A stretch of DNA of 64,000 nucleotides from Jeotgalibaca porci (GCF_011299095.1 NZ_CP049889.1:1468501-1532500); one strand, 5' to 3'. Positions 25,376-34,210 are shown, numbered from the stretch's first letter. The notes: generated from the sequence alone by a model not told the origin. A program made the numbers and translations.

Positions 25376-25404
25376 TTGGAAAGCTTTCCAGAGACCTCTA
25401 TAAT
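25376..25404 (+). promoter_or_regulatory. SDR promoter with overlapping palindromic operator
   Basis: TTGGAA (25376-25381), 17 bases, TATAAT (25399-25404). A perfect 14-bp palindrome TGGAAAGCTTTCCA (25377-25390) covers the -35. It is cre-like in form but has a GC instead of the CG centre, so the binder is uncertain. Confidence 0.7.
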
Positions 25405-25435
25405 AAAAGAACAGACAAAGGAGAGGATGAAAGTA

Positions 25436-26176
25436 ATGAGTAAATTACAAGATCGTGTCGCCTTAGTGTATGGAGGAACGTCAGGTTTGGGCGAAGCTAG
25501 CGCGAAGAAGTTTGCCGCAGAGGGTGCAAAAGTCGCTATTGCCGGTCGTTCAGAAGAAGATGGGAATAGAATTGTCGAAGAAATCACTGCAAAAGGTGGC
25601 GAGGCTATTTTTGTGAGCGTTGATTTGATGGATGTCGCGCAAATTAAAGCGAGTGTTCAAACAGTCGTTGATACATACGGAACGATTGATATTCTATATA
25701 ATGGTGCAGGTATTTTGGACAAGTATGAAAATGTGATAGATACAGATGAAGACACCTTTGATAGTTTAATCGCCTTGAATGTGAAAGCACCATTTATGGC
25801 GACAAAAGAAGTCATGCCGATTTTTGTGGAAAAGGGATCAGGAACAGTTATTAACGTTGGTTCACAAGCAACGCGTTTTGCTGGAGTAGGCGGGACGGCT
25901 TATGTCACAACAAAACATGCAATAGAAGGATTTACTAAACAACTTGCATATGACTTTGGGCCAAAAGGTATCAAAGCAAACTTATTGGCGCCGGGCTTCA
26001 TCGAAACACCGATGACAGACGGATTAGAAGAAGCGCGCTTGAAGGAAATCCCCGATCAACGTGCGGGTAAGGCGGAAGAAATTGGCAACTTGGCGTTATT
26101 CTTGGCTTCTGATGATTCAAATTATATGAACGGCGCAACGGTCTTGATGGATGGTGGTTGGACAGTAGGGCGTTAA
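25436..26176 (+). CDS. Short-chain dehydrogenase/reductase (SDR)
   Basis: Classical 246-residue SDR: cofactor loop GGTSGLGEASAKKFA (about residues 13-27), the NGAG structural motif, the catalytic Ser in INVGSQA, and YVTTK with the catalytic Tyr and Lys. The C-terminus GATVLMDGGWTVGR is typical of FabG-like or sugar-alcohol dehydrogenases. ATG 25436 is preferred to ATG 25427 because of spacing from GGAGAGG. The substrate is unknown. It is monocistronic with a strong promoter. Confidence 0.9.
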   Translation: MSKLQDRVALVYGGTSGLGEASAKKFAAEGAKVAIAGRSEEDGNRIVEEITAKGGEAIFVSVDLMDVAQIKASVQTVVDTYGTIDILYNGAGILDKYENVIDTDEDTFDSLIALNVKAPFMATKEVMPIFVEKGSGTVINVGSQATRFAGVGGTAYVTTKHAIEGFTKQLAYDFGPKGIKANLLAPGFIETPMTDGLEEARLKEIPDQRAGKAEEIGNLALFLASDDSNYMNGATVLMDGGWTVGR

Positions 26177-26193
26177 GCTAACATAAATAACTC

Positions 26194-26236
26194 AAAGAGG
26201 AGTTCGTTGACGGTCAAACGTCACGAACTCCTCTTT
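26194..26236. terminator. Bidirectional terminator
   Basis: AAAGAGGAGTTCGT and ACGAACTCCTCTTT form a long stem between the convergent SDR and metE-like genes. Confidence 0.9.
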
Positions 26237-26240
26237 AAGT

Positions 26241-27413
26241 TTATTCGCCCCAAAATGCTAAGGCAATAGCTTGTCCTTGTTTGATTTTTGCCCATTGTTG
26301 CTCAGAGGAAAGCTCGTTTCCGCAGTCACAAGATGCAAATCCACATTGATGGGAAAGGAATAATTTATCCTTGTCCACATACTGGGTTGCTTCCTCTAGT
26401 TGAGCCAATACTTCTTTTTCGTCCGCCAAAGTTGTGGTTTTGCTGGATAGGAAACCAAGCACAACTTCTGTGTTAGGTTTATTTTCGAATACTTTTAAAG
26501 CATCGAGTCCGCCCGCACGAGAATCATCCCACTCGAGATAGAAACGGTCGTAGTTTTGACGCTCTAGGAAAAATTTCGCCACTTCGCCATAAGAACCAGC
26601 CATGGCGTTACGAGAAGCATAGTTGCCGCGGCAGTTATGCGTATAAACGGTCAAACCTACCGCATGGGCAGCGTCGATTGCAGCATTGTTCAAATTGATG
26701 AAACTAAGGGCAATACCTTCAATCTCTTCTTCAGTCATAGCGGGATTATTGTGGAAACCAGTTGGATTATCTTTGGCAAAAAGAGACCACACGCAGTCGT
26801 CTAGTTGAATGGTTTTACCTCCAACAGCAGCGAATTGTTCGAAGAACTGGGTATAAGCAACCTTCATCCCTTCCGCTAACTCAGCCGGAGTCGCATAAAC
26901 ATTGCTGAAAGATTCTGGACGACCTGTCAGCTCTCCGTACAGATGTCCAGGAGAAGGAATCGTTAATTTTACTTCAACATTGTCGGGCGTTAATTCACGC
27001 GTGCGCACATAGTGGGCGATAAAAGGGTGTTTTTTGCTAGTTAGTGGCGCAGTGATTTCAATTCCGATGTCCTTGCGTGTTTCGAAATTGTAGTCCGTCG
27101 TATGGGAATGCGCTTCTTCCTGGAAGAAATAGCCATGATCTGCGATAAAACGGCGGACTCCTTCAAATCCCCAGAAAAAGTCTAAATGCCATAACGAACG
27201 TGAGAACTCGCCATCGGTAATTTCTGGTAAACCGGCTTCAATTTGTTCTGCCACGATTTGATTGACAGCTTGCTCTTCTGTCTCACGGTAACCTTTGAAG
27301 TCTTCGTAAAAAGGGTAAGTAATATCATCGCGGTGTTCAATTTTTTCTTTATATTCTAATAAGTCAGCAGGTCTTAAAAATGAACCAACAGTCAAAAAGC
27401 GTTTAGATGTCAT
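26241..27413 (-). CDS. MetE-like methionine synthase family protein (YxjG/YxjH type)
   Basis: 390-residue protein of the cobalamin-independent methionine synthase C-terminal family, short form as in YxjG/YxjH. Zinc-ligand regions are seen as VYTHNCRGNY and LSHQCGFASCDCG, and DGEFSRSLWHLDF, IPSPGHLYG and QLDDCVW are conserved. It likely transfers a methyl group to homocysteine or a related thiol. The divergent LysR gene suggests specific control. No S-box or T-box leader was found in the 117-base gap. Confidence 0.88.
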   Translation of the reverse strand: MTSKRFLTVGSFLRPADLLEYKEKIEHRDDITYPFYEDFKGYRETEEQAVNQIVAEQIEAGLPEITDGEFSRSLWHLDFFWGFEGVRRFIADHGYFFQEEAHSHTTDYNFETRKDIGIEITAPLTSKKHPFIAHYVRTRELTPDNVEVKLTIPSPGHLYGELTGRPESFSNVYATPAELAEGMKVAYTQFFEQFAAVGGKTIQLDDCVWSLFAKDNPTGFHNNPAMTEEEIEGIALSFINLNNAAIDAAHAVGLTVYTHNCRGNYASRNAMAGSYGEVAKFFLERQNYDRFYLEWDDSRAGGLDALKVFENKPNTEVVLGFLSSKTTTLADEKEVLAQLEEATQYVDKDKLFLSHQCGFASCDCGNELSSEQQWAKIKQGQAIALAFWGE

Positions 27414-27496
27414 GTAATCTCTCCTTGTTTTGTTTTCGTTCTCTCATTGTATTATAATAAACTTACCATTGATAATACTTATAAAGAGTCGCTATC

Positions 27497-27513
27497 CATA
27501 GTAAAAAACTATG
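27497..27513. promoter_or_regulatory. Inverted repeat in the metE-like/lysR divergent promoter region
   Basis: CATAGT-AAAAA-ACTATG, a 17-bp inverted repeat just upstream of the lysR gene, has the size expected of a LysR-type binding site. Confidence 0.5.
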
Positions 27514-27530
27514 AATAAGAGGAGGAGCCT

Positions 27531-28433
27531 ATGAATATCCGCCATCTACACTACCTTGTGCGAGTCGTGGAGAAGGGGTCTATTACCCAAGCCGCCAAGG
27601 AACTCTATATTTCGCAGCCGTCATTATCCAATGCGATTACTAAATTAGAGAAAGAAATGAATATTCAAATACTTAATCGCAGTGCAAAAGGCATTATTTT
27701 GACCAAGGATGGTGAAGAATTTCTTGCCTACGCTAACCAAGTTTTGGAGCAAGTCGAACTTATGAATCGGCGTTATAAGAATCAAGAATCGCCCAAACGC
27801 ATTTTTAGTGTTGCAGCGCATCATTATTCTTTCGTAGTTGAAGCCTTTGTGAAATTATTAAAAGAAATCGACGCGGAACGCTATCAAGCCAATCTGAATG
27901 AAGGACGAACCCACGATATTATCGAGGAAGTGGCAAATCTTAAGAGTGAGATTGGCGTCCTGTACCGTAGTCGCTATAATCACCGGGTCATCACGACAAA
28001 ACTCGAGGAGCAACATTTAACCTTCCATCCATTGAAAACAGCACATCCGCATCTTTTTGTCTTTAAAAAACACCCTTTGGTCAATCGGCAATCTGTTACA
28101 TTGGCGGATTTAGAGCCTTATCCCAAGCTTAGTTTCGAACAAGGTAAATACAATTCCTTTTACTACTGGGAAGAAGTATTAGCCGATCATCCCTCACCAA
28201 AATCCATTATTGTGACGGATCGTGCTACCTTATTTAATTTAGCAATTGGTCTAAATGGCTACACCATCAGTTCCGGAAATTTGAATAAAGAATTAAATGG
28301 TGAGGATATCGTCGCTGTTCCTTTAGAAACGGATGAAGAGATTGAAATCGGCTATATTACTAACGATTTCCATACCTTGAGCGTAACAGCGATACGCTAC
28401 ATCGAATTGTTAAGGATGAGCTTGACTGATTAG
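27531..28433 (+). CDS. LysR family transcriptional regulator
   Basis: 300-residue LysR-type regulator with N-terminal winged helix (GSITQAAKELYISQPSLSNAITKLEKE, about residues 16-42) and a periplasmic-binding-like effector domain. It is transcribed away from the metE-like gene, so it most likely controls that gene and itself through the inverted repeat between them. The effector could be homocysteine or another sulphur compound; this is inference from context. GAGGAGG precedes the ATG. Confidence 0.9.
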   Translation: MNIRHLHYLVRVVEKGSITQAAKELYISQPSLSNAITKLEKEMNIQILNRSAKGIILTKDGEEFLAYANQVLEQVELMNRRYKNQESPKRIFSVAAHHYSFVVEAFVKLLKEIDAERYQANLNEGRTHDIIEEVANLKSEIGVLYRSRYNHRVITTKLEEQHLTFHPLKTAHPHLFVFKKHPLVNRQSVTLADLEPYPKLSFEQGKYNSFYYWEEVLADHPSPKSIIVTDRATLFNLAIGLNGYTISSGNLNKELNGEDIVAVPLETDEEIEIGYITNDFHTLSVTAIRYIELLRMSLTD

Positions 28434-28564
28434 CAAAAAGAGTAGACGGAGGCGACGTCTACAATGCAGATATTCGGATATAGGATCTACTTGGCTAGTA
28501 TAGGTTGTTTGGATAATATGCTACACTATACTTGATAAGGCTTACATTAAAAGGAGGTTTAACG

Positions 28565-29263
28565 ATGCAATTTAAAGTATCACCCAGTTTCTGGGAAGTA
28601 TTTCCTGAAGGAGAAATCAGTGTTCTCGTACTAAAAGGGATTAATAATAACCCAGGGAATACGGATTTTTCAAAGATGTTGGAAGAGGCAAAAATGGCGA
28701 GTAAGCAATACCTGACAGAGGATGTATTCTCGCAAAATGCTGTTGTTCAAACGTGGCGGGATGCGTACAAAAAATTCAAAACGAAAAAGGGTGCCCGTTC
28801 ATCCATTGAGGCGCTTTTGAAACGGGTTGATCAGGACCGGACATTCACGCCGATTAATCCGTTGGTAGACATTTACAACAGTGTCTCCTTGACGTATGCC
28901 GTTCCTTGCGGTGGTGAGGATTTGGATACGATGAAAGGTGATATGATTCTTGGGAAAGCACAGGGTGGCGAAAGCTTTCGTGCACTGGGCGACGAGGCGG
29001 ATTCACCTGCTTTGCCCGAAGAAATTATTTACTATGATGAAGAAGGGGCGATTTGTCGGTCGCTGAACTGGCGTGACGCGCAACGCACCATGCTGACGGA
29101 AAAAACCACGCATGCGATTCTCCTGATGGAAGCAGTCGACGCGGACATGATTCCCAAAACAAGAGAAGCCATGCAGGCACTCCAAGAACGTTGCGAAGTG
29201 TATTTTGGTGTAAAAGGAAATCGTTTTGAAGTAACGGTTTCAAACCCCACGATTGAAATCTAA
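28565..29263 (+). CDS. B3/B4 domain-containing protein
   Basis: 232-residue stand-alone version of the B3/B4 (tRNA-binding/editing-like) domain found in the beta subunit of phenylalanyl-tRNA synthetase. Typical segments are FKTKKGARSSIEALLKRV, INPLVDIYNSVSL, GGEDLD and SLNWRDAQRTMLTE. It may edit mischarged tRNAs or bind RNA, unproven for this subfamily. ATG 28565 is chosen by AAAAGGAGG immediately ahead. Confidence 0.85.
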   Translation: MQFKVSPSFWEVFPEGEISVLVLKGINNNPGNTDFSKMLEEAKMASKQYLTEDVFSQNAVVQTWRDAYKKFKTKKGARSSIEALLKRVDQDRTFTPINPLVDIYNSVSLTYAVPCGGEDLDTMKGDMILGKAQGGESFRALGDEADSPALPEEIIYYDEEGAICRSLNWRDAQRTMLTEKTTHAILLMEAVDADMIPKTREAMQALQERCEVYFGVKGNRFEVTVSNPTIEI

Positions 29264-29268
29264 CGAAA

Positions 29269-29317
29269 AACCGGCAATCAGAGACTTAAAAAATCTCTGA
29301 TTGCCGGTTACTTTTTT
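29269..29317. terminator. Bidirectional terminator
   Basis: AACCGGCAATCAGAGA pairs perfectly with TCTCTGATTGCCGGTT, followed by six T. Confidence 0.93.
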
Positions 29318-29323
29318 AATCTG

Positions 29324-30211
29324 TTATTTTGTTTGTGTCATAAATTCTTTGGGTACTTTAGAAGTATAACGTTCTAATTTCCCAGTTGTTGGATGAATAA
29401 AGGCTAGTGTCGTCGCATGCAGGCCTAAACGTTTTAGAGGATTACGCAACGCACCATATTTTTTATCGCCGGCGACAGGATGTCCCAATGATTCCATATG
29501 GACGCGGATTTGATTCTTGCGGCCTGTTTCCAGTTCCACTTCCAATAAAGAAAAATCTTTGTTATTACGTACTTTTTTCCAATGAGTAACGGCATATTTT
29601 CCGCCATTATCATAGTTATAAGAATGGACTTTCATCGCTTTACTTTCCATTAACCAAGACTTAATGGTTCCTTCTGCTTCCGCGACTTCACCTTCGACAA
29701 GCGCCGTATAAATACGTTCCTTGACGATTGTATGCCAATCCTGTTGCAAAGCCTCTTTCATGGCTTCAGTTTTCGCATAGAGCATCACACCTGATGTATC
29801 ACGGTCTAATCGATGTACAATAAAAATGCGATTGTTTTTATTGGTTTCTTTTACATACTGCGTTAATTGACGATACGCTGTCATTTCCGCCTGGCTGCGG
29901 TCTCCCATTGAGAGGACGCCGGCATCTTTATGAATAACGATGATAGAATCATCTTCATGGAGGATACGAATGCCTTTGAGAGCTGTTTTAATCATTGCTG
30001 TCTTGTTATTCATGACACTGACCGTTTGACCGATAGCTAGCGGGTGGTTATGCTGGGTTACTTTTTTGCCGTCGACTGCAACTTGGCCGCGCGTCAAAAT
30101 AGCTTTAACGGCATTACGACTTAAATGGGCATGCGTTTCAATCAGAAATGGTAAAAGGGTTGTTGGTTCGGTAATTTGATAATCCGTTACACCTGTTTTA
30201 ATAGAAATCAC
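29324..30211 (-). CDS. RluA family pseudouridine synthase
   Basis: 295-residue enzyme with an N-terminal S4-like RNA-binding domain (SRNAVKAILTRGQVAVDGK) and an RluA catalytic domain whose active Asp is in VHRLDRDTSGVMLYAK. GRKNQIRVHMESLGHPVAGDKKYG is also conserved. It modifies uridines in rRNA or tRNA; the exact site (RluD-, RluC- or YlyB-type) cannot be told. The ribosome site is weak (AAAGAGTGA). Confidence 0.92.
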   Translation of the reverse strand: MISIKTGVTDYQITEPTTLLPFLIETHAHLSRNAVKAILTRGQVAVDGKKVTQHNHPLAIGQTVSVMNNKTAMIKTALKGIRILHEDDSIIVIHKDAGVLSMGDRSQAEMTAYRQLTQYVKETNKNNRIFIVHRLDRDTSGVMLYAKTEAMKEALQQDWHTIVKERIYTALVEGEVAEAEGTIKSWLMESKAMKVHSYNYDNGGKYAVTHWKKVRNNKDFSLLEVELETGRKNQIRVHMESLGHPVAGDKKYGALRNPLKRLGLHATTLAFIHPTTGKLERYTSKVPKEFMTQTK

Positions 30212-30285
30212 TCTTTCTTCTTATGTTGTCACTGTAGTATAGCAGAAAATTTGTTATAATATGAGAGAAATGGAAGGTGCTAAAT

Positions 30286-30756
30286 ATGGATAATAATGAT
30301 CGATTAACACGTTTACGTTATGCGTTGAATATTAAAGATAATGATATGGTAGAAATTTTTCGTTTGGGCGGTGCAACCGTAACAAAAAAACAGGTACGTG
30401 CCATGACAAAGCGCGATGAAGAGGGCGTTTATGAAAAGGAATTGGCTGACGAAACATTTGAGCGTTTCTTGAACGGAATGATTACGTCGCAAAGAGGCGT
30501 ACAAGAAGGCGCACCTGAGCCAAAATTCGAACTTCACCACGGAAATGCTAATAACTTACTGTTGAAAAAAGTGAAAATTGCACTCTCGCTAACAGGAGAC
30601 GATATGTTAGAAATTTTGGATAGCGTCGAAGCACGTATTTCAAAAAGTGAGTTAGGTGCCGTCTTACGAAAAGAAGGGCATCGGAATTATAAAGAATGTG
30701 GCGATCGCTATGTCAGAAACTTCTTAAAAGGTTTGGCACTTAGATACCGCGGATAA
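30286..30756 (+). CDS. DUF1456 (YehS) family protein
   Basis: 156-residue protein made of two copies of a helical repeat (NDRLTRLRYALNIKDNDMVEIF and LLKKVKIALSLTGDDMLEIL), each followed by an (I/V)(S/T)K(K/S) segment, the hallmark of DUF1456/YehS. The function is unknown; the repeat resembles small DNA-binding helices. ATG 30286 is chosen over GTG 30277 by position of GGAAGG. Monocistronic. Confidence 0.88.
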   Translation: MDNNDRLTRLRYALNIKDNDMVEIFRLGGATVTKKQVRAMTKRDEEGVYEKELADETFERFLNGMITSQRGVQEGAPEPKFELHHGNANNLLLKKVKIALSLTGDDMLEILDSVEARISKSELGAVLRKEGHRNYKECGDRYVRNFLKGLALRYRG

Positions 30757-30768
30757 GAACGAAAAGGT

Positions 30769-30797
30769 ACTTCCTCGTCTTGAGGAAGTGTTTTTTT
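30769..30797 (+). terminator. Rho-independent terminator
   Basis: ACTTCCTC pairs with GAGGAAGT, followed by seven T. Confidence 0.9.
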
Positions 30798-30860
30798 GAG
30801 AAATGCGTATTAAATGGAATGTAAGTGTTTTAATTTGTAAAAATATATGTTATTATAGGG

Positions 30861-30905
30861 TTGTGATACGAAAAGGCTAATCATAAAATAATGTATGTCT
30901 ATACA
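30861..30905 (+). promoter_or_regulatory. Promoter and GntR-type operator of the PTS IIA-IIB operon
   Basis: TTGTGA (30861-30866), 17 bases, TAAAAT (30884-30889), then TGTCTATACA at 30896-30905. The same 10-mer lies at 37787-37796 in front of the phospho-beta-glucosidase, which ties the two PTS loci together. Confidence 0.75.
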
Positions 30906-30925
30906 AATTAAAAGGGAGTAAGACA

Positions 30926-31246
30926 ATGTCAGAACCTAAAAATCTTGAAGTAATTATGCAACTTATTATGCACGGTGGCGACGCAAAAGGAAAAGCAATC
31001 GAAGCGATTGAAGCTGCCAAAGCGGGCGATTTTGAATCCGCTAACAACAAGCTGAAAGAATCTGAGCAAGCATTAGTGGAAGCGCATCATTCGCAAACAG
31101 GATTATTGACGCAAGAAGCTTCTGGAGAAGCTGTTGAAGTATCCTTACTAATGATTCATGGACAAGACCATTTAATGACAGCAATAGCATTTAAAGACTT
31201 AGCAAAAGAAATAATTGAAGTATATAAAAGAATGGAGAGTAAATAA
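30926..31246 (+). CDS. PTS lactose/cellobiose-type IIA component
   Basis: 106-residue IIA protein of the lactose/cellobiose family, which passes phosphate from HPr to IIB. The phosphorylated His is in VEAHHSQTGLL (about residue 52-53), and MIHGQDHLMTAIAFKDLA is the conserved C-terminal helix. The gene for IIB follows 2 bases later. No IIC gene is in this operon; the only one in the window is at 35076-36350. Confidence 0.95.
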   Translation: MSEPKNLEVIMQLIMHGGDAKGKAIEAIEAAKAGDFESANNKLKESEQALVEAHHSQTGLLTQEASGEAVEVSLLMIHGQDHLMTAIAFKDLAKEIIEVYKRMESK

Positions 31247-31248
31247 TT

Positions 31249-31566
31249 ATGGCTGATAAAACAATCATGTTAGTATGTGCATCTGGAATGAGTACAAGTT
31301 TGTTGGTATCTAAAATGAAAAAAGCAGCAGAAGAAAAAGGCGTAGACGCTGAAATCTTTGCTGTATCAGCTTCTGATGCAGATGCAAACTTGGCAAGCAA
31401 AAATATCGACATCCTTTTACTTGGACCTCAAGTTAAATATATGCACAAACAATTCGAAGAAAAGTTAGCAGGTTCATCAACGAAACTTGACGTCATCAAT
31501 ATGCAAGATTACGGCATGATGAAGGGCGAAAAAGTTCTAACTGAAGCCTTGGAAAAATTAAACTAA
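31249..31566 (+). CDS. PTS lactose/cellobiose-type IIB component
   Basis: 105-residue IIB with the phosphorylated Cys in MLVCASGMSTSLLVSKM (about residue 11), followed by LLLGPQVKYMHKQFEEK. It accepts phosphate from IIA and donates it to the sugar carried by IIC. It is co-transcribed with IIA and followed by a terminator. Confidence 0.95.
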   Translation: MADKTIMLVCASGMSTSLLVSKMKKAAEEKGVDAEIFAVSASDADANLASKNIDILLLGPQVKYMHKQFEEKLAGSSTKLDVINMQDYGMMKGEKVLTEALEKLN

Positions 31567-31579
31567 GAAGTATAAAACA

Positions 31580-31617
31580 AGAGGAGTTGGAGCAGAAACG
31601 CTCTAGCTCTTTTTTTG
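31580..31617 (+). terminator. Rho-independent terminator
   Basis: AGAGGAGTTGGAGC pairs imperfectly with GCTCTAGCTCT, followed by seven T. Confidence 0.8.
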
Positions 31618-31674
31618 AATCTCAGATCTTTCACGTTATAATAAATGAAACAACCAAAGATAAGGAGTGGAAAA

Positions 31675-32532
31675 ATGTTAGTAGGCGCAATTGAAGCTGG
31701 CGGAACAAAATTTGTTTGTGCAATCGGAGATAAGGAAAACCAAGTTATTGAACGGGTTTCCTTTCCAACCACGACTCCGGAAGAGACATTGGCACATGTC
31801 TTTGCATTTTTTGATAAATATGAAGTTGAAGCAATCGGGATTGGATCATTTGGACCGATTGAAGTAAATGAGGCTTCTGGAAAGTATGGCTACATCCTTT
31901 CCACACCAAAGTTAGCTTGGAAAAATTTTGATTTTATTGGAGCGATGAAAGCCCGCTATCATGTACCGATGGGCTGGACGACGGACGTAAACGCGGCTGC
32001 GTTAGGAGAGTCTATATTTGGAGCGGCTAAAGGATTGACGAATATGTTGTATCTGACAGTCGGAACGGGCGTCGGTGGCGGTGCGATTGTTGACGGCCGT
32101 ATTCTGGAAGGTATTGGTCATCCAGAAATGGGACATCTCTTAGTAAAACCGCATGAGCATGACCACTATGCGGGCTTTTGTCCGTACCATGGCAACTGTT
32201 TGGAAGGGATGGCGGCAGGTCCGTCAATCGATGGCCGTCTGGGAGTAGCAGGTAAAGATGTCGATCCAGACAATGCCGTTTGGGATTATATCGCTTATTA
32301 CTTAGGTCAAGCAATTGTGGCGTATACGGTTATTTTACGTCCGGAGCGCATTGTTTTAGGAGGTGGTGTTATGAAGGTACCAGGTCTTTTAAACAAAGTG
32401 AAACGGAGTTTTGAAACACTATTAGGTGATTACGTGCCTGTACCTGCATCCGATTCATACTTAGTACTGCCTGGATTGGAAGACGACGCCGGTATCACCG
32501 GTGCACTTATTTTAGCGAATCAACAACTATAA
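31675..32532 (+). CDS. ROK family fructokinase
   Basis: 285-residue ROK kinase of the ScrK/GmuE fructokinase type. The phosphate loop is IEAGGTKFVCAIGD. The zinc-binding region GHLLVKPHEHDHYAGFCPYH-GNCLEG and the catalytic-region DVNAAALGE are present. It phosphorylates fructose (or a related hexose) with ATP. ATG 31675 follows AAGGAGTGG. A Gfo/Idh gene follows 14 bases later, so the two probably form an operon. Confidence 0.9.
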   Translation: MLVGAIEAGGTKFVCAIGDKENQVIERVSFPTTTPEETLAHVFAFFDKYEVEAIGIGSFGPIEVNEASGKYGYILSTPKLAWKNFDFIGAMKARYHVPMGWTTDVNAAALGESIFGAAKGLTNMLYLTVGTGVGGGAIVDGRILEGIGHPEMGHLLVKPHEHDHYAGFCPYHGNCLEGMAAGPSIDGRLGVAGKDVDPDNAVWDYIAYYLGQAIVAYTVILRPERIVLGGGVMKVPGLLNKVKRSFETLLGDYVPVPASDSYLVLPGLEDDAGITGALILANQQL

Positions 32533-32546
32533 AAGGGGCGAAGACT

Positions 32547-33515
32547 GTGAAGAAATTAAATTGGGTCATTTTAGGAACCGGAACAATTGCTAACTCATTC
32601 GCTAAAGCCTTCGAAGCAGAGAAGGCGACGCTTTACGGAGCGGCATCTCGTAATGAAGAAAAAGCACAGGGCTTTTGCGAGCAGTATGCGATTCCTAATT
32701 ATTTTGGATCCTACGAAGAAGCCTTAAATGATGCAAATGTGGATGTGGTATATATTGCTGTTCCGCATAATCATCACTACGAATTAATAAAAGCCGCTCT
32801 CCATGCAGGTAAACACGTCCTGTGTGAAAAAGTGATTACTATAAATGGCAAACAACTGCAAGAAATCATGGCGTTAGCTAAAGAAAAACAACTCTATGTG
32901 GCGGAAGCCATGACGATTTTTAATATGCCGCTGTATCGGAAATTAAAAGAATGGATTCAAGAAAATGATTTGGGTCCACTTAAAATGATTCAAGCGTCAT
33001 TTGGCAGCTTTAAAGAAACAGACCCATCTGTTTACTATTTCAACAAAGAGTTGGCAGGCGGGGCTTTGTTCGATATCGGAACCTATGCCTTGTCGTTCGT
33101 CCGTTATTTCTTGAGCAGCACGCCTACAGAAATTTTAACTATGGGAAATCTACATGAGTCAGGCGTGGATGAAACATCGGCCATTATCTTACGGAATAAA
33201 GAGCAGGAAATGGCAACTGTTTCCTTAACATTCCGTGCGAAAATGCCGAAACAGGGGATTGTTGCTTTTGAAAAAGGCTTCTTTACAATTATGGATTATC
33301 CGCGTGCTACGGAAGCGACTTTTACTAGTTACGATGGCAAACAGCAGACCATTAAAGCAGGTGATTCCGCTGAGGCACTGAATTATGAAGTTGCGAATGT
33401 TACCGAGATGATTCTCGCGAAAAAAGAAAATCATACCCTGACATTGACCGCAGACGTTGTAGAAATAATGGACGTCGCCAGAAAAGACTGGGGACTCGTT
33501 TATCCGTTTGAATAG
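32547..33515 (+). CDS. Gfo/Idh/MocA family oxidoreductase
   Basis: 322-residue NAD(P)-dependent oxidoreductase with N-terminal Rossmann motif VILGTGTIANSFAKAF, the CEKVITI loop with the conserved Lys, and GGALFDIGTYALSFVRYF in the C-terminal domain. This subgroup resembles dihydrodiol/xylose-dehydrogenase-like members. GTG start with AAGGGGCG upstream, and co-transcribed with the fructokinase. The substrate is unknown. Confidence 0.88.
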   Translation: MKKLNWVILGTGTIANSFAKAFEAEKATLYGAASRNEEKAQGFCEQYAIPNYFGSYEEALNDANVDVVYIAVPHNHHYELIKAALHAGKHVLCEKVITINGKQLQEIMALAKEKQLYVAEAMTIFNMPLYRKLKEWIQENDLGPLKMIQASFGSFKETDPSVYYFNKELAGGALFDIGTYALSFVRYFLSSTPTEILTMGNLHESGVDETSAIILRNKEQEMATVSLTFRAKMPKQGIVAFEKGFFTIMDYPRATEATFTSYDGKQQTIKAGDSAEALNYEVANVTEMILAKKENHTLTLTADVVEIMDVARKDWGLVYPFE

Positions 33516-33771
33516 AAGTAAGAGAGTGGGAAAAAAGGCGTTTAGATCCAAAACTTCTAAACGCATATCCTATCCGTAAGCTACTAAAGTAGACAGTTAA
33601 ATAAACAAAATAGTTTGTGGGGCTGGGAAAAAGTCACTTTTTTATAATCTGAGTAATTAAAAAACCGTCATATCAAGGGTTATTCTTCCTAGATATGACG
33701 GTTTTTTCTAATTTAGCTAGTTATTTCCCAGTTCCTTTTAGACTTTATATATGAAGAAATGAATCGCTGAC
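33516..33771. other. Intergenic region with nested hairpins
   Basis: Holds a GCGTTTAGA/TCTAAACGC hairpin (about 33539-33565) and a strong terminator (33661-33707). Outer arms GGGGCTGGGAAA (33619-33630) and TTTCCCAGTTCC (33724-33735) enclose the terminator. No gene was seen. Confidence 0.5.
33661..33707 (+). terminator. Rho-independent terminator
   Basis: AAAACCGTCATATC pairs with GATATGACGGTTTT, ending in T6. Confidence 0.9.
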
Positions 33772-33975
33772 AGCTTTACAATCAGTTGGTGGCCGGAATT
33801 CCCAGTCGAACTCGCTGTAAATAGCTTTACAATCAGTTGGTCTCTGGAATTCCCAGTCGAACTCGATGTAAACAGCTTTACAATCAGTTGGTGGCCGAAT
33901 TTCCTAGTTGAACTCGATGTAAACAGCTTTACAATCAGTTAGTCGACGGATTTTCTGTCCCAACTGATTATAAAA
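33772..33975. repeat. Tandem palindrome array, 4 units, 51-bp period
   Basis: Units start at 33772, 33823, 33874 and 33925. The left arm TTTACAATCAGTT is constant. The right arm is degenerate in units 1-3 (CGAACTCGATGTAAA type) but nearly perfect in unit 4 (AACTGATTATAAA). It lies between the convergent Gfo/Idh and GntR genes. Confidence 0.93.
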
Positions 33976-34169
33976 AGTAGGTTCCTCGGTATTTACCCTG
34001 TGCTATGAAGTTAGCCTTTAAAACATTGCTGAATCTTTGTTTGGCACATGAGTTTCCACACCATTCATACAGAGAACTGACGGTCAATTTCATATTTGGA
34101 AATAAACGCTGGTATTCCCCGGCCGCAGGGCATTTCCGTCTCATCTCGAATAACTTAAAAAATGGTTAC
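33976..34169. other. Intergenic stretch without a supported gene
   Basis: A 72-codon plus-strand frame at 34005-34223 has no ribosome site and runs through the GntR terminator. I do not accept it as a gene. Confidence 0.4.
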
Positions 34170-34210
34170 AAAAAAAGGAAGCACCCATCCAACAGATGCA
34201 TGCTCCCTTT
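34170..34210 (-). terminator. Terminator of the GntR gene
   Basis: On the minus strand AAAGGGAGCATGCATC pairs with GATGGGTGCTTCCTTT, with some mismatches, and runs into T7. Confidence 0.8.

Noticed and set aside
27414-27530. SAM riboswitch or T-box before the metE-like gene
   Set aside because: The gap is only 117 bases, shared by two divergent promoters, and no S-box or T-box conserved motif is present.
17101-33630. Dispersed element with GAGTGGGA/GGCTGGGA cores (17101, 31580, 33523, 33619)
   Set aside because: These are short, divergent, and mostly part of ordinary terminators common in Lactobacillales; no clear boundaries.
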